Source of the DNA: an uncultured Bacillota bacterium
GTDB taxonomy: Bacteria; Bacillota; Clostridia; Christensenellales; Pumilibacteraceae
Assembly (NCBI GenBank): GCA_949294845.1
Contig: CASFJH010000012.1
Coordinates: forward strand, 1 to 40,444
Length of the DNA stretch: 40,444 bases
Reading direction: 5' to 3'
This document shows positions 1 to 9,686 of this stretch, in pieces (position 1 is the first letter of the stretch; the number at the start of each line of letters is the position of its first letter). Below the pieces are notes generated by a model. The model did no database searches. It saw only the letters and a program-made list of their open reading frames with translations, and had not been told where the DNA came from. The position numbers and the translations under genes were made by a program.

Positions 1-2
1 AG

Positions 3-461
3 GAGAACGGAAAGCGGCTTTATCCAAGCACATTTACGGGGTGGCTGAACAAAATGCTGCGGGAAGCGAATATCGACCATTATTCCCTGCATAGTTTGCG
101 CCATACGAACATCACTTTGCAGATCGCCGCAGGCGTTCCCATTGTAACCGTCGCAGCGATAGCGGGACACGCCCGCGCAAGCACAACCAGCGATATTTAC
201 GCCTATGCGCTGCGTAGCACGGATAGAATGGTTGCGGACAAACTCGGCAGTATCTTTTCAGCCCAAGAAACGCCCGCAGAAACTCTTAAATCGTCTGATC
301 AAGAAACCGTATCTGGCACAGACGAAACCGACGCCGTGGCTGAATTCAGACACATTAAAGCCGAAATGCAAAGGCTCGGTTTTGAAACTTTGGAAGAGTA
401 CGAAGAGTATCTCGATTTCTTGGAGATGAAACGAGCAAAGAAAAAAGATTTTGAGATGTAA
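3..461 (+). CDS. Tyrosine recombinase/integrase, C-terminal part (cut by window edge)
   Basis: The frame is open to the left edge, so only the C-terminal catalytic part is present. It carries the recombinase core motifs: Leu-Arg-His-Thr of the R..H box (just after HS), the GHAR segment (second conserved His), and the Tyr nucleophile in the IYAYAL segment about ten residues later. A charged, Glu/Lys-rich tail of about 70 residues follows, as in many Firmicute phage and conjugative-element integrases. It ends about 50 bp from the 3' end of a tRNA-Arg gene, the usual place for an integrase of an element inserted into a tRNA. Composition looks more A/T-rich than the chromosomal genes to the right. 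An internal ATG at 54 is not a credible start because the family domain continues upstream of it. Confidence 0.88.
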   Translation, partial: ENGKRLYPSTFTGWLNKMLREANIDHYSLHSLRHTNITLQIAAGVPIVTVAAIAGHARASTTSDIYAYALRSTDRMVADKLGSIFSAQETPAETLKSSDQETVSGTDETDAVAEFRHIKAEMQRLGFETLEEYEEYLDFLEMKRAKKKDFEM

Positions 462-472
462 AAAGACATAGA

Positions 473-511
473 AAAACCGCTTGATTTTAACTTTCAATCA
501 AGCGGTTTTTT
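473..511. terminator. Bidirectional intrinsic terminator between integrase and tRNA-Arg
   Basis: Two arms of about 14 bp (AAAACCGCTTGATT and AATCAAGCGGTTTT) enclose a nine-base loop, with a T-run on both strands. It would end the integrase transcript on the plus strand and the tRNA-Arg transcript on the minus strand. Confidence 0.85.
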
Positions 512-585
512 GGTACTCCCGGCGGGAATCGAACCCACAATTAACCCTTAGGAGGGGTTTGTTATATCCATTTAACTACGGGAGC
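511..585 (-). tRNA. tRNA-Arg (anticodon CCU), CCA encoded
   Basis: Read on the minus strand, the sequence folds as a cloverleaf. The acceptor stem is GCTCCCG with CGGGAGT (a G-U first pair), with discriminator A and an encoded CCA. The anticodon arm AACCC-CTCCTAA-GGGTT gives anticodon CCU (reads AGG, Arg), and the T arm contains GGTTCGAATCC. The 3' end faces the integrase fragment, so the 3' half is the likely attachment core of the integrated element. Confidence 0.93.
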
Positions 586-613
586 GCTGAGATCGTTTTG
601 TTATGACTTTTAT

Positions 614-642
614 ATTCTACTCTTTTACCGAAGCTTTGTCAA
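614..642 (-). promoter_or_regulatory. Promoter of tRNA-Arg
   Basis: On the minus strand, TTGACA (637-642), a 17-bp spacer and TAGAAT (614-619) precede the tRNA 5' end by about 28 bp. Confidence 0.7.
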
Positions 643-768
643 GCGTATGCGCCTTAGCGCACGTTAAAAACCTTATCGGGCAATCGCGTTTTAAGGCGAT
701 TAGCTTAGACGCGGCGACAACCGTAAGAAAAGTACCGTTTTGCAGTGATGTCATAAAACGATCGTGGT

Positions 769-811
769 GCGCAATATGTACGCTCACGTCGGCGCGCAAT
801 ATGTACGCTCA
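769..811. repeat. Short tandem duplication in the tRNA-Arg/leuS intergenic region
   Basis: The 18-mer GCGCAATATGTACGCTCA occurs at 769-786 and 794-811 (period 25). The surrounding stretch 643-927 holds no convincing gene; open frames there lack a start context or recognisable protein sequence. Confidence 0.7.
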
Positions 812-927
812 GGCACGGCTTTGGCGGATATACGCCGTCAAGCGGTCTGCGCCGACGGTCTGCGACGTCCGTGGGCGTTAAACGGCGCCGTATGCGCCAT
901 ATTTTGCGGACGCCATGCGGTTATCGG

Positions 928-956
928 TTGACTAAAACGCGACGATAAGCTATAAT
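928..956 (+). promoter_or_regulatory. Sigma-A promoter of the leuS-birA operon
   Basis: TTGACT (928-933), a 17-bp spacer and a perfect TATAAT (951-956). Transcription should begin near 963, leaving a leader of about 20 nt with the GGAGG at 971-975. There is no room for a T-box leader, which many Firmicute leuS genes have. Confidence 0.85.
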
Positions 957-981
957 TATAGGCGAATATCGGAGGAATGTT

Positions 982-3405
982 ATGGATTACCGCACCGTAG
1001 AAAAAAAATGGCAGAAATACTGGGAAGATCACGACGTCAATAAGTTCGACCCCGACGCCGAAGGGGAAAAATATTACGTTCTCGAAATGTTCTCTTACCC
1101 TTCGGGCTCGAATCTTCATCTGGGACACTGGTACAATTTCGGACTGGCAGACTCTTACGCACGATTCATGAAGATGAACGGGCACAACGTATTCCAGCCC
1201 ATGGGTTTTGACGCTTTCGGGCTTCCGGCCGAAAACTATGCCATAAAAACGGGCATCCATCCGAAGGATTCCACAATGAAGAATATCGCGACCATGGAAA
1301 AACAGCTTAAAGCAATGGGCGCAATGTTCGACTGGGATCACGAGCTTTACACCTGCGCGCCCGAATATTACAAATGGACGCAGTGGCTGTTTTTGCAGCT
1401 TTTCAAGAAAGGTCTGGCCTATCAGAAGCTGTCGCCGGTAAACTGGTGTTCCTCATGCAACACCGTTATAGCCAACGAACAGGTAGTCGACGGCCGCTGC
1501 GAACGCTGCGGCACCGAGATCGTCCGTAAGGAAATGACTCAGTGGTTTCTGAAGATAACCGCTTACGCAGAGGAGCTCCTCGACTGTCTCCCCTCCCTCG
1601 ACTGGCCGGAAAAAACCAAGCTCATGCAGAAAAACTGGATCGGCAAAAGCGCAGGCGGAGAAATAGAATTTCAGCTCGAAAACGGCGGTTCGTTCCGCGT
1701 ATTCACGACTCGCGCGGATACTCTGTTCGGCGTAAGCTACGTTGTTCTCGCGCCCGAGCATACGCTCGTCGATAAGATCACCACTCCGGAATGTCGCGCC
1801 GCCGTGGAAAAATACAAGTCAGACGCGGCGAAGGCAAGCGATATAGAACGTCTGTCCACATCCAAGGAAAAGACCGGCGTATTCACCGGCGCTTACTGCA
1901 TAAACCCCATAAACGGCGCGCGCGTACCGGTATGGATAGCCGATTATGTGCTCGCTTCTTACGGATCGGGCGCGGTAATGGGCGTTGCAGCGCACGATAC
2001 GCGCGACTACGACTTCTGCGTAAAGCACAATCTTCCCATAATCCGCGTTATACGTTCCGCCGACGGCAGTCCCGACGATCTGCCCTACACCGATTACGGC
2101 GTTATGGTAAATTCCGGCGAGTTTGACGGAATGACCTCGGAGGAAGGCAAAAAAGCCGTGCTTGCAAAGCTTGAAAAGGCCGGCAAGGGCGGCGTAAAAA
2201 TCAACTACCGTCTGCGCGACTGGTCGGTTTCTCGCCAGAGATACTGGGGAGCGCCCATTCCGATTATACACTGCGAGCACTGCGGAGCAGTACCTGTACC
2301 AGAAAAGGATCTGCCCGTCACGCTCCCTTACAACGTCAATTTCACTCCCGACGGCAAGAGTCCGCTCGGCAAGTGCGAAGAATTTATGAACGTGGTCTGC
2401 CCCGTCTGCGGAAGACCCGCCAGGCGCGATCCAGACACGCTCGATACGTTCGTGTGTTCAAGCTGGTATTACCTCCGCTATCCTGACAACAAAAATGATA
2501 AAAAGCCTTTCGATTCCGGGCTCATAAACCGTATGCTTCCCGTCGATAAGTACGTCGGCGGCGCCGAACACGCTTGTATGCATCTGCTTTACTCGCGCTT
2601 TATCACGAAAGCGCTGCGCGATATGGGCTATCTCGATTTCGACGAGCCGTTCACTTCTTTGGTTCATCAGGGGCTTATACTGGGCGCCGACGGCGAAAAG
2701 ATGTCCAAATCCAAAGGCAACGTCGTCAATCCGGACGCGTATGTCAACGAGTACGGCTCGGACGCTCTGCGGCTCGGACTGATGTTCGGCTTCAGGTACT
2801 CCGAAGGCGGCCCTTGGTCAGACGACGTCATGAAGGCGGCAGCCAAGTTCCTTGAACGCGTGGAGCGAATCGTGAACAGATGCAGCGCCGCAGGCGACGA
2901 TTGTCCGGCGGCAGGCGCAAAGGAAAAAGAACTCGAATACGCGCTTAACTCCTGTATCAAGAGCGTGACGGCGGATATGAAAACCTTCTCGTTCAATACT
3001 GCCGTTGCCCGCGTTATGGAGCTGGTCAACGCCATGTACCGCTACGATGCCGACGGCGGCTGCGGCGCTTTTCTCAAGCAGACCGCGCGCGTGCTTATTA
3101 AGATAATCGCGCCAATGGTTCCCCATACCGCCGAAGAGCTCAACGAGAAGCTGGGCGGCACAACAAGCGTTTTCCTGCAGCGTTATCCCGTTTGCGACGA
3201 AAGCAAGCTGGTTAAAAACGAGGTGGAAATCGCTTTGCAGATAAACAGCAAGCTGAAAGCGCGCGTATCTGTGCCTGCCGGCCTTAACCGCGAAGAGTTG
3301 GAAAAGGCTGCGCTGGCTCTCGACGCCGCCAAGGAGTTGCTTGACGGAGCGACCGTCAAAAAAGTCATAGCCGTCCCCGACAGACTGGTAAACTTCATAA
3401 TATGA
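982..3405 (+). CDS. leuS: Leucyl-tRNA synthetase
   Basis: Class I aminoacyl-tRNA synthetase that charges tRNA-Leu in the cytosol. The 807 residues match the usual bacterial length. The HIGH signature appears as HLGH at residues 46-49, after the FSYPSG segment typical of LeuRS. Cys-rich zinc-binding pairs flank the inserted CP1 editing domain (about residues 220-420). The KMSKS loop is exact at residues 573-577, and the C-terminal anticodon-binding and LeuRS-specific regions are present. The ATG follows GGAGG by six bases. The gene is first in a two-gene operon, and its stop codon overlaps the birA start (ATGA). No sign of damage. Confidence 0.98.
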   Translation: MDYRTVEKKWQKYWEDHDVNKFDPDAEGEKYYVLEMFSYPSGSNLHLGHWYNFGLADSYARFMKMNGHNVFQPMGFDAFGLPAENYAIKTGIHPKDSTMKNIATMEKQLKAMGAMFDWDHELYTCAPEYYKWTQWLFLQLFKKGLAYQKLSPVNWCSSCNTVIANEQVVDGRCERCGTEIVRKEMTQWFLKITAYAEELLDCLPSLDWPEKTKLMQKNWIGKSAGGEIEFQLENGGSFRVFTTRADTLFGVSYVVLAPEHTLVDKITTPECRAAVEKYKSDAAKASDIERLSTSKEKTGVFTGAYCINPINGARVPVWIADYVLASYGSGAVMGVAAHDTRDYDFCVKHNLPIIRVIRSADGSPDDLPYTDYGVMVNSGEFDGMTSEEGKKAVLAKLEKAGKGGVKINYRLRDWSVSRQRYWGAPIPIIHCEHCGAVPVPEKDLPVTLPYNVNFTPDGKSPLGKCEEFMNVVCPVCGRPARRDPDTLDTFVCSSWYYLRYPDNKNDKKPFDSGLINRMLPVDKYVGGAEHACMHLLYSRFITKALRDMGYLDFDEPFTSLVHQGLILGADGEKMSKSKGNVVNPDAYVNEYGSDALRLGLMFGFRYSEGGPWSDDVMKAAAKFLERVERIVNRCSAAGDDCPAAGAKEKELEYALNSCIKSVTADMKTFSFNTAVARVMELVNAMYRYDADGGCGAFLKQTARVLIKIIAPMVPHTAEELNEKLGGTTSVFLQRYPVCDESKLVKNEVEIALQINSKLKARVSVPAGLNREELEKAALALDAAKELLDGATVKKVIAVPDRLVNFII

Positions 3406-4115
3406 AATTCAATATTATCCGCGTCGTCGAGACCGGTTCGACAAACGACGATATAAAACAGAGAGCCGAGGCAGGCGCCCCGGCTCTTACTGTTATTGCG
3501 GCCGAGCGCCAGACCGCCGGCAAAGGCCGACTGGGGCGGGCTTTCGTATCGCCCGACGGGCTGTACTTCAGCGTGCTGCTGCGCCGGCAGGTCGACGTCG
3601 CGGCGCTGGTTACCGCTTCGGCAGTCGCCGTATGCCGCGCCGCGGAAAAGCTGACAGATAAAAAATACGGCGTCAAATGGGTCAACGACGTATATTCGGA
3701 GGGCCGCAAGGTATGCGGCATACTTTGCGAATCGGTATTCTCCCCCGACGGCAGCTTCGCTTATTCGATAGTAGGCACCGGCATAAACCTGTCGAAAAAG
3801 GGGCTTGAAAGCGTGCCTGTTGCCGGCGCGCTGTTTGCCGACAATCCGCCCGAAGGATTCCGTGACAGGCTGCTAAACGAATGTCTGAACGCTTTCGGCA
3901 AGCTGCTTGAAGAAATCCAAAAAAAGCCGCACCTCGACGAATACAGGCGCCGAATGATACTGACGGGCCGCGATGCGGATATCGTAACCGCCGGCAAAAC
4001 GTTGCGCGCGCGTATTCTGGGCGTAGACGACGATTTCCGGCTGCATGTACGCTATCCCGACGGAGCAGAAGCTTTCCTGTCAACAGGCGAAGTGACACGC
4101 ACGATACTTTCCTGA
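3402..4115 (+). CDS. birA: Biotin--[acetyl-CoA-carboxylase] ligase, without DNA-binding domain
   Basis: Attaches biotin to the carrier protein of biotin-dependent carboxylases through biotinyl-AMP. The ETGSTN start, the nucleotide-binding GKGRLGR loop at residues 40-46 and the KWVNDVY motif near 92-98 are characteristic, followed by the small C-terminal SH3-like domain. At 237 residues it lacks the N-terminal helix-turn-helix of bifunctional BirA, so it should be a class I ligase and not a repressor. Its ATG overlaps the leuS stop by four bases, indicating translational coupling. Its stop lies one base from the stop of the convergent ygiQ, with no visible terminator between them. Confidence 0.93.
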   Translation: MKFNIIRVVETGSTNDDIKQRAEAGAPALTVIAAERQTAGKGRLGRAFVSPDGLYFSVLLRRQVDVAALVTASAVAVCRAAEKLTDKKYGVKWVNDVYSEGRKVCGILCESVFSPDGSFAYSIVGTGINLSKKGLESVPVAGALFADNPPEGFRDRLLNECLNAFGKLLEEIQKKPHLDEYRRRMILTGRDADIVTAGKTLRARILGVDDDFRLHVRYPDGAEAFLSTGEVTRTILS

Positions 4116-4116
4116 A

Positions 4117-5898
4117 TCAGAGTTTTTTGCCCGTTAATTTAAGCGCCTCTTCGACCAGCGCTCTGTTCTTAGGATTTTTATATTGCATAAGCGCGCGCTG
4201 CATGGCCTTTTCATGCGGCGTTTTTGCTGTATATACCGGCTGCATGTTGCGCGGATCAAGCCCGGTGTAATACATAGTTGTAGCTAGCGTACCCGGCGTA
4301 GGATAGAAATCCTGCACCTGTTCGGGGCAATACCCGATTTTTTTAAGATATGCGGCAAGCTCAACGGCGTCGGACAGAGTGCATCCCGGGTGCGACGAGA
4401 TAAGGTACGGCACAAGATACTGTTTCTTCCCTTCCGCGGCGTTAAGTTTACGGTATTCGTCGCAGAACCTCTCGTATAATGCGTGCGGCGGTTTGTTCAT
4501 AAACCTCAGCACGCCGTCGCAGACGTGCTCCGGCGCTACCTTGAGCTGCCCCGAAATGTGGTGTCTGACCAGTTCGCGCATAAACGTTTTGTCCTTGTCG
4601 TAGAGCATATAATCGAACCGCAGACCGGACCTGACAAACACCTTTTTAACGCCCTTTATACTGCGCGCCTTGCGCAGTATATTGAGATAGTCGCTCTGAT
4701 CAGCCTTGAGATTGGGACAGGGCTTGTAGCCTATACATTCGCGCCCTTTGCACGCGCCCGACTTCTTTTGCTTTTCGCAAGCGGGGTTGTGCAGGTTAGC
4801 GCTCGGTCCGCCTATGTCGTGAATATATCCTTTAAAGTCGGGGTCGGCGGCTATCCTTTCCACCTCTTGCAATATGCTTTTCTCGCTGCGCGGTGTTACA
4901 ATTCTGCCCTGATGGTAAGTTATGGCGCAGAAAGCGCAGTTGCCGAAACAGCCGCGGTGCGCCGTCACCGAAAATTTGACTTCCTCTATCGCCGGCACGC
5001 CTTTAACGTACATCGGATGCGGCGCGCGCATATACGGCAGCGAGTAAACGAAGTCCATCTGTTTTTCGGTAAGCGGAAGCGCCGGACGGTTGACTACTGC
5101 GTAATGCGTATTGTCCTGCTTCTGTACGAGCACGTCGGCGGTATACGGATCGGTGTTGTCGTACTGCACCATGAAGGCTTTGGCGTACAGCCTTTTATCG
5201 GACGACACGCGCTCGTGGCTGGAAAGCAGCGTTACGCCCTGTATGCGCTCGCCTGCAATCGCCGCGGCTATCGCCTCAGGCGCCTCGTCGGCCGTCGTAA
5301 GATACGCCGTGCCGCGTATGTTGCGCAGCTTACCCAGCGGTTTGTTTCTCGCCGCCATGGCGCACAGCTCGAGCACCGGATTTTCCCCCATGCCGTATAT
5401 AAGCAGATCAGCGCCCGAATCGAACAGCACCGAATGCATAACGCTGTCCGACCAGTAATCGTAATGCGACAGCCGGCGAAGCGAAGCTTCTATTCCGCCG
5501 ATTATTACGGGAATCGAAGGAAACAGACGTTTGAGCGCTCTGGTATAGACGGAGGTGGCTCTGTCAGGTCGCCGCCCGAACTTCCCGCCCTCCGAATACA
5601 CGTCGGCGGTGCGTTTTCTGAGCGCTACGGTATAGTTGTTCACCATTGAATCGACCACGCCGCCCGACACTAAAAACGCGTGTCTGGGCGCGCCAAGGCT
5701 CATGAAATCCTCGTCGGTGACCGGCTGCGGCAGTATGCCGACCGTAAAGCCCTGCGATTCGACCAGTCTGGCTATAATGGCGTGACCGAAAGAATGGTGG
5801 TCGACGTATGCGTCAGCCGACACCACGATAAAATCAAGCTGCCATATCTCGCGCTCGTAACACTCCGACAGCGTTACCGGCAGAAATCCCGAGCTCAC
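4117..5898 (-). CDS. ygiQ: YgiQ-family (UPF0313) radical SAM protein
   Basis: The 593-residue protein has the YgiQ N-terminal domain (about 1-290) and a radical SAM core whose 4Fe-4S ligands are Cys317, Cys321 and Cys324 (CFGNCAFC). Further cysteines at about 370-390 (CEKQ...CKGREC...CPN) are typical of this family and may bind another cluster. The reaction is not established. It is the last gene of the purine operon: its ATG overlaps the purL stop by four bases, so it is made with the purine enzymes. Whether that reflects a role in nucleotide metabolism or just placement cannot be told from sequence. Confidence 0.9.
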   Translation of the reverse strand: MSSGFLPVTLSECYEREIWQLDFIVVSADAYVDHHSFGHAIIARLVESQGFTVGILPQPVTDEDFMSLGAPRHAFLVSGGVVDSMVNNYTVALRKRTADVYSEGGKFGRRPDRATSVYTRALKRLFPSIPVIIGGIEASLRRLSHYDYWSDSVMHSVLFDSGADLLIYGMGENPVLELCAMAARNKPLGKLRNIRGTAYLTTADEAPEAIAAAIAGERIQGVTLLSSHERVSSDKRLYAKAFMVQYDNTDPYTADVLVQKQDNTHYAVVNRPALPLTEKQMDFVYSLPYMRAPHPMYVKGVPAIEEVKFSVTAHRGCFGNCAFCAITYHQGRIVTPRSEKSILQEVERIAADPDFKGYIHDIGGPSANLHNPACEKQKKSGACKGRECIGYKPCPNLKADQSDYLNILRKARSIKGVKKVFVRSGLRFDYMLYDKDKTFMRELVRHHISGQLKVAPEHVCDGVLRFMNKPPHALYERFCDEYRKLNAAEGKKQYLVPYLISSHPGCTLSDAVELAAYLKKIGYCPEQVQDFYPTPGTLATTMYYTGLDPRNMQPVYTAKTPHEKAMQRALMQYKNPKNRALVEEALKLTGKKL

Positions 5899-8800
5899 GA
5901 AAAATATTTAACGCCCGACTCGAAAATTTTCATGTCGGTTTCGCCGGGTATGTTTTTCATGATGTTCTCGCCTATGCGCTCGCTGTGTCCCATTTTGCCG
6001 AAAATACGGCCGTCGGCGCTCGTAATGCCCTCTATAGCCATTACCGAGCCGTTGGGATTATACGGCGAAGTCATAGTGGCGTTGCCGTCGGGATCGACGT
6101 ACTGCGTCGCTATCTGTCCTGCAGCCGCCAGCCGCGCAAGCGTGTCCGCGTCCGCTTTGAACCGTCCCTCGCCGTGAGAAACCGCTACTTTGAAGCGGTC
6201 GCCCGTTCTGACGCCGGCAAGCCAAGGCGAAAGATCGGACGCAACGCGTATCTCGGCCACCGTCGAAACGTGACGGTTTATATTATTGAAAGTGAGCGTA
6301 GGGCTGTCGGCGGTAAGTGCGCACACCTTGCCGTAAGGCAGAAGCCCGAGCTTTACCAGCGCCTGAAAACCGTTGCATATACCGAGCGCCAATCCGTCGC
6401 GCTCGTACAGAAGTCTGTGAATGGCGTCGGCAAGACGGGGATTCTTAAAGGTCGCCGCTATGAATTTGCCGCTGCCGTCAGGCTCGTCGCCGCCCGAAAA
6501 GCCGCCGGGAAACGCCGCTATCTGGCACTTGTCGATGAGGGCGGCCATCTCGCGCACCGAGCGCTCTATATCGGCTTCCGAACGGTTGCAGACGACGTAA
6601 GTGACCGTCTCGGCGCCGGCAGCGCGGAAGCGCGCCGCCGTATCGTACTCGCAGTTTGTACCGGGAAATACCGGCAGGAACACTCTGGGCTTTGCTATCG
6701 GAGCCGAAGCTCTGACCTTACCGCCCGAAGCGTAGCTTACGTTTTCCGCCCTGCCTTCAGCCGGCGCCGTGACCGGATAAACTCCGGCGAAAGTGCCGCA
6801 AAAAGCGTCTGCCGCCGCGTCGAGCGACAGCTCCTGTCCGCCGGTAACGACGTATTCGTCTATCGAAAGCTGCTTAAGACAGCTGTCAAGCAATATTACC
6901 TTGCGCGAACGCGTTATGCCGATAAGTTCTATGCCGAAGCAGTCGAACGCTTCGGGATCGGAAGTCGACAACAGTATATCGCCGAGCGAGCGCGCAAAGA
7001 AGTCGGGTTCAATGCCGTTAAAGGCAAACCCGAGCGAGTTTCCGAAACAGCTCTTGACTATCTCCGCCGCCGCGCCGCCGTTTTCCACCACGGCGGTATA
7101 ATCTATCTTGCCCGAATGTATCTGCTCGTAAACGACTCTCAGCAGATCCTTCACAAAACCGTAGTCGGGCATATTGTATTTGTCGCGTTTGAGTTTTATG
7201 CGGTAAACGCGCTGTTCGGGACGCGAAAGCGTATTGGAAACTATCTCCGACGCCTTTGCGATGCCCAGCGCAAAGGAAATGAGCGTGGGCGGCACGTCGA
7301 TACGCTCGAAGCTGCCGCTCATCGAATCCTTGCCGCCTATCGCCGCAAGGCCGAGGCCGAGCTGCGCGTCAAGCGCGCCGAGCAATGCGGCGGCCGGCTT
7401 ACCCCACCTTTCGGGATCGGTACGCAGCCGCTCGAAAAACTCCTGGAACGTAAGTCGTATGCTGTCTAAAGGCGCGCCGGCTACAGCCGCTTTTTCTACC
7501 GAAAGCAGCACCGAATAAACCGCTCCTATAAAGCAGCCCTCGTCCATGAGATACGGGTCGTAACCGCAAGCCGCCACGGTGGCAGTATCGGTCTTACCGT
7601 CAGCCGGAAGCTTTGCCGCCATGACCGCAGTGGGCGTGCGCTGAGTTTCTCCGCCGAAAGGCATAAGCACGCTGCCGGCGCCTATGGTGGAATCGAACAT
7701 TTCCGAAAGCCCTTTCTGCGAGCAGAAATTGTAATCGGAAAGCAATTTAAGAAGCATTTCGGCATATTCGCCCTTGGCGTATCTCGCCTCGAACTTGGGA
7801 GACAGTCCGAAATAGTCGGTTACGTTCTCCCTTATCACCGCCTGAGCGGTCTGGCGCACGCCGTTGGTGTCAAGAAAACTGCGCGGCAGATCGACGACCG
7901 TTTTGCCTCCGCAGAACATACGCATTCTCTCGTCAGCGGTAACAGTTGCAACCGGCGTGGCGTCGAGATTCTCCTCTGCGCACAGTTTGCGCATTTTCTC
8001 GGCGTCTCCGGCTGCGACGACTACTGCCATTCTCTCCTGCGATTCGGATATCGCAAGCTCCGTAGCGGACAGTCCGCTGTACTTTTTGGGTACGGCGTCA
8101 AGATCGATATCCAGTCCGGGACTGAGCTCGCCTATGGCGACGCTTACGCCGCCCGCGCCGAAATCGTTGCAGCGTTTTATAAGCCGTGTACATTCGGGAT
8201 TGCGGAAAAGCCGCTGTATCTTACGCTCGGTAAGCGGATTGCCCTTCTGCACCTCCGCGCCGCAGGTATCTATCGATTCAACGGTGTGCGCTTTTGACGA
8301 GCCTGTAGCTCCGCCGCACCCGTCGCGACCCGTTTCGCCGCCGATAAGCAGCACCACGTCGCCGGGCTGAGGCGTTTTTCTTATAACGTTGTCCGCAGGC
8401 GCGGCGCCCACCACAAAGCCGGTCTCCAGCCTCTTGGCGGCAAAGCCGGGATGATAATACTCCTTTACCGTGCCGGTCGCAAGCCCGATCTGATTGCCGT
8501 AGGACGAAAATCCGGCTGCGGCCGTCTTGGATATTACGCGCTGAGGCAGCTTGCCCTTCATCGTTTTGTCGACGTCGGCGTTTATATCGGCCGCGCCGGT
8601 AATGCGCATCGCCTGATAAACGTAGCTGCGCCCCGACAGCGGATCGCGTATGGCGCCGCCCAGACAAGTCGCCGCTCCGCCGAAAGGTTCTATCTCCGTA
8701 GGATGGTTATGCGTCTCGTTCTTGAACATGACCAGCCAGTCGGCTTCTTTGCCGTCGACGTCTGCTTTAACCTTAACCGAACAGGCGTTTATCTCGTCGG

Positions 8801-9665
8801 ACGCGTCAAGATTGTCGAGCAGCCCTTTGCGCTTTAATTCTTTGGCGCCTATGGTCGCCATGTCCATGAGGCAGACGTATTTGTCGTCGCGCCCCTCGTA
8901 AAGCGACGAGAAAAGCTTGCGGTAAGAGTCGTAAGCTTCGGATACCGGCTCCATATCGCCCTTTATCTTTATCTTTTCCAGCTCGGTAAGAAACGTGGTG
9001 TGCCGGCAGTGATCGGACCAGTAAGTGTCTATCACCTTGAGCTCCGTAACTGTGGGATCGCGACCGTCTGAGGCGAAATGGTCGCGCACGAACGCCAGAT
9101 CCTCGACGCTCATGGCAAAACCCATGCGCTTATGGTAGCTCTCGATCTCGCTCTGTCCGAAGCCGGTAAAGCCCTCCACGACCGACACGGGCTCGGGCGC
9201 CGCGACTGCCGGAGTAAGAGTTTCGGGCATATCGAACGAGCAGAGCCGCGCTTCGACCGGATTGACGAGGTATTTCTCCACCTTGGCAATATCCCCTTCG
9301 TCCAGCCCGTGAACCGCGTATATCGTCGCCGTCCTTATAAGCGGGCGCGCGGTACGGTTGAGCAGCTGAACGCACTGCGCGGCGCTGTCGGCGCGCTGAT
9401 CGTACTGCCCGGGCAGATATTCGACGCCTATGAGCTCGTAGCCGTCAAGCTGCGGCAGCGCGTCGTATGTAACGTCGACAGGCGGCTCGCTGAACACTGT
9501 AGGCACTGCCGCCGCGTATTCGGCTTCCGTCATACAGTCAACGTCGTATCGCAGAAATATCCTCACGTCGTCGGGCTGAAGCCCCAGTACGTTTATCAGA
9601 TCGTTTCTGACTTTTTTGGCGGCGACGTCCTCGCCGCGCCTCTTCTCCACAAAAAGTCTGAACAT
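5895..9665 (-). CDS. purL: Phosphoribosylformylglycinamidine synthase, single-chain (PurS-PurL-PurQ fused)
   Basis: Converts FGAR, ATP and glutamine to FGAM (purine step 4). At 1256 residues it is the large single-chain clostridial type. Residues 1-150 are a PurS-like N-terminal region. Two PurL/AIRS-like halves follow, with the ATP- and substrate-binding segments FKNETHNHPTEIEPFGGAAT and the later GGKDSMSG. The C-terminal class I glutamine amidotransferase (about 1005-1256) has the nucleophile Cys in GICNGFQ and a downstream His-Gly-Glu. The start is preceded by GGAG. It follows purD after 21 bp and overlaps ygiQ by four bases. No separate purQ or purS is needed. Confidence 0.96.
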   Translation of the reverse strand: MFRLFVEKRRGEDVAAKKVRNDLINVLGLQPDDVRIFLRYDVDCMTEAEYAAAVPTVFSEPPVDVTYDALPQLDGYELIGVEYLPGQYDQRADSAAQCVQLLNRTARPLIRTATIYAVHGLDEGDIAKVEKYLVNPVEARLCSFDMPETLTPAVAAPEPVSVVEGFTGFGQSEIESYHKRMGFAMSVEDLAFVRDHFASDGRDPTVTELKVIDTYWSDHCRHTTFLTELEKIKIKGDMEPVSEAYDSYRKLFSSLYEGRDDKYVCLMDMATIGAKELKRKGLLDNLDASDEINACSVKVKADVDGKEADWLVMFKNETHNHPTEIEPFGGAATCLGGAIRDPLSGRSYVYQAMRITGAADINADVDKTMKGKLPQRVISKTAAAGFSSYGNQIGLATGTVKEYYHPGFAAKRLETGFVVGAAPADNVIRKTPQPGDVVLLIGGETGRDGCGGATGSSKAHTVESIDTCGAEVQKGNPLTERKIQRLFRNPECTRLIKRCNDFGAGGVSVAIGELSPGLDIDLDAVPKKYSGLSATELAISESQERMAVVVAAGDAEKMRKLCAEENLDATPVATVTADERMRMFCGGKTVVDLPRSFLDTNGVRQTAQAVIRENVTDYFGLSPKFEARYAKGEYAEMLLKLLSDYNFCSQKGLSEMFDSTIGAGSVLMPFGGETQRTPTAVMAAKLPADGKTDTATVAACGYDPYLMDEGCFIGAVYSVLLSVEKAAVAGAPLDSIRLTFQEFFERLRTDPERWGKPAAALLGALDAQLGLGLAAIGGKDSMSGSFERIDVPPTLISFALGIAKASEIVSNTLSRPEQRVYRIKLKRDKYNMPDYGFVKDLLRVVYEQIHSGKIDYTAVVENGGAAAEIVKSCFGNSLGFAFNGIEPDFFARSLGDILLSTSDPEAFDCFGIELIGITRSRKVILLDSCLKQLSIDEYVVTGGQELSLDAAADAFCGTFAGVYPVTAPAEGRAENVSYASGGKVRASAPIAKPRVFLPVFPGTNCEYDTAARFRAAGAETVTYVVCNRSEADIERSVREMAALIDKCQIAAFPGGFSGGDEPDGSGKFIAATFKNPRLADAIHRLLYERDGLALGICNGFQALVKLGLLPYGKVCALTADSPTLTFNNINRHVSTVAEIRVASDLSPWLAGVRTGDRFKVAVSHGEGRFKADADTLARLAAAGQIATQYVDPDGNATMTSPYNPNGSVMAIEGITSADGRIFGKMGHSERIGENIMKNIPGETDMKIFESGVKYFS

Positions 9666-9686
9666 TTTTGTCTCCGAAAAAAAGCT

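Noticed and set aside
603..881. Open frame between tRNA-Arg and leuS
   Set aside because: It overlaps the tRNA promoter and a tandem duplication, has no ribosome site and shows no protein pattern.
4483..5649. Long plus-strand open frame opposite ygiQ
   Set aside because: Arg/His/Tyr-rich shadow of the ygiQ coding strand, with no motif and no ribosome site.
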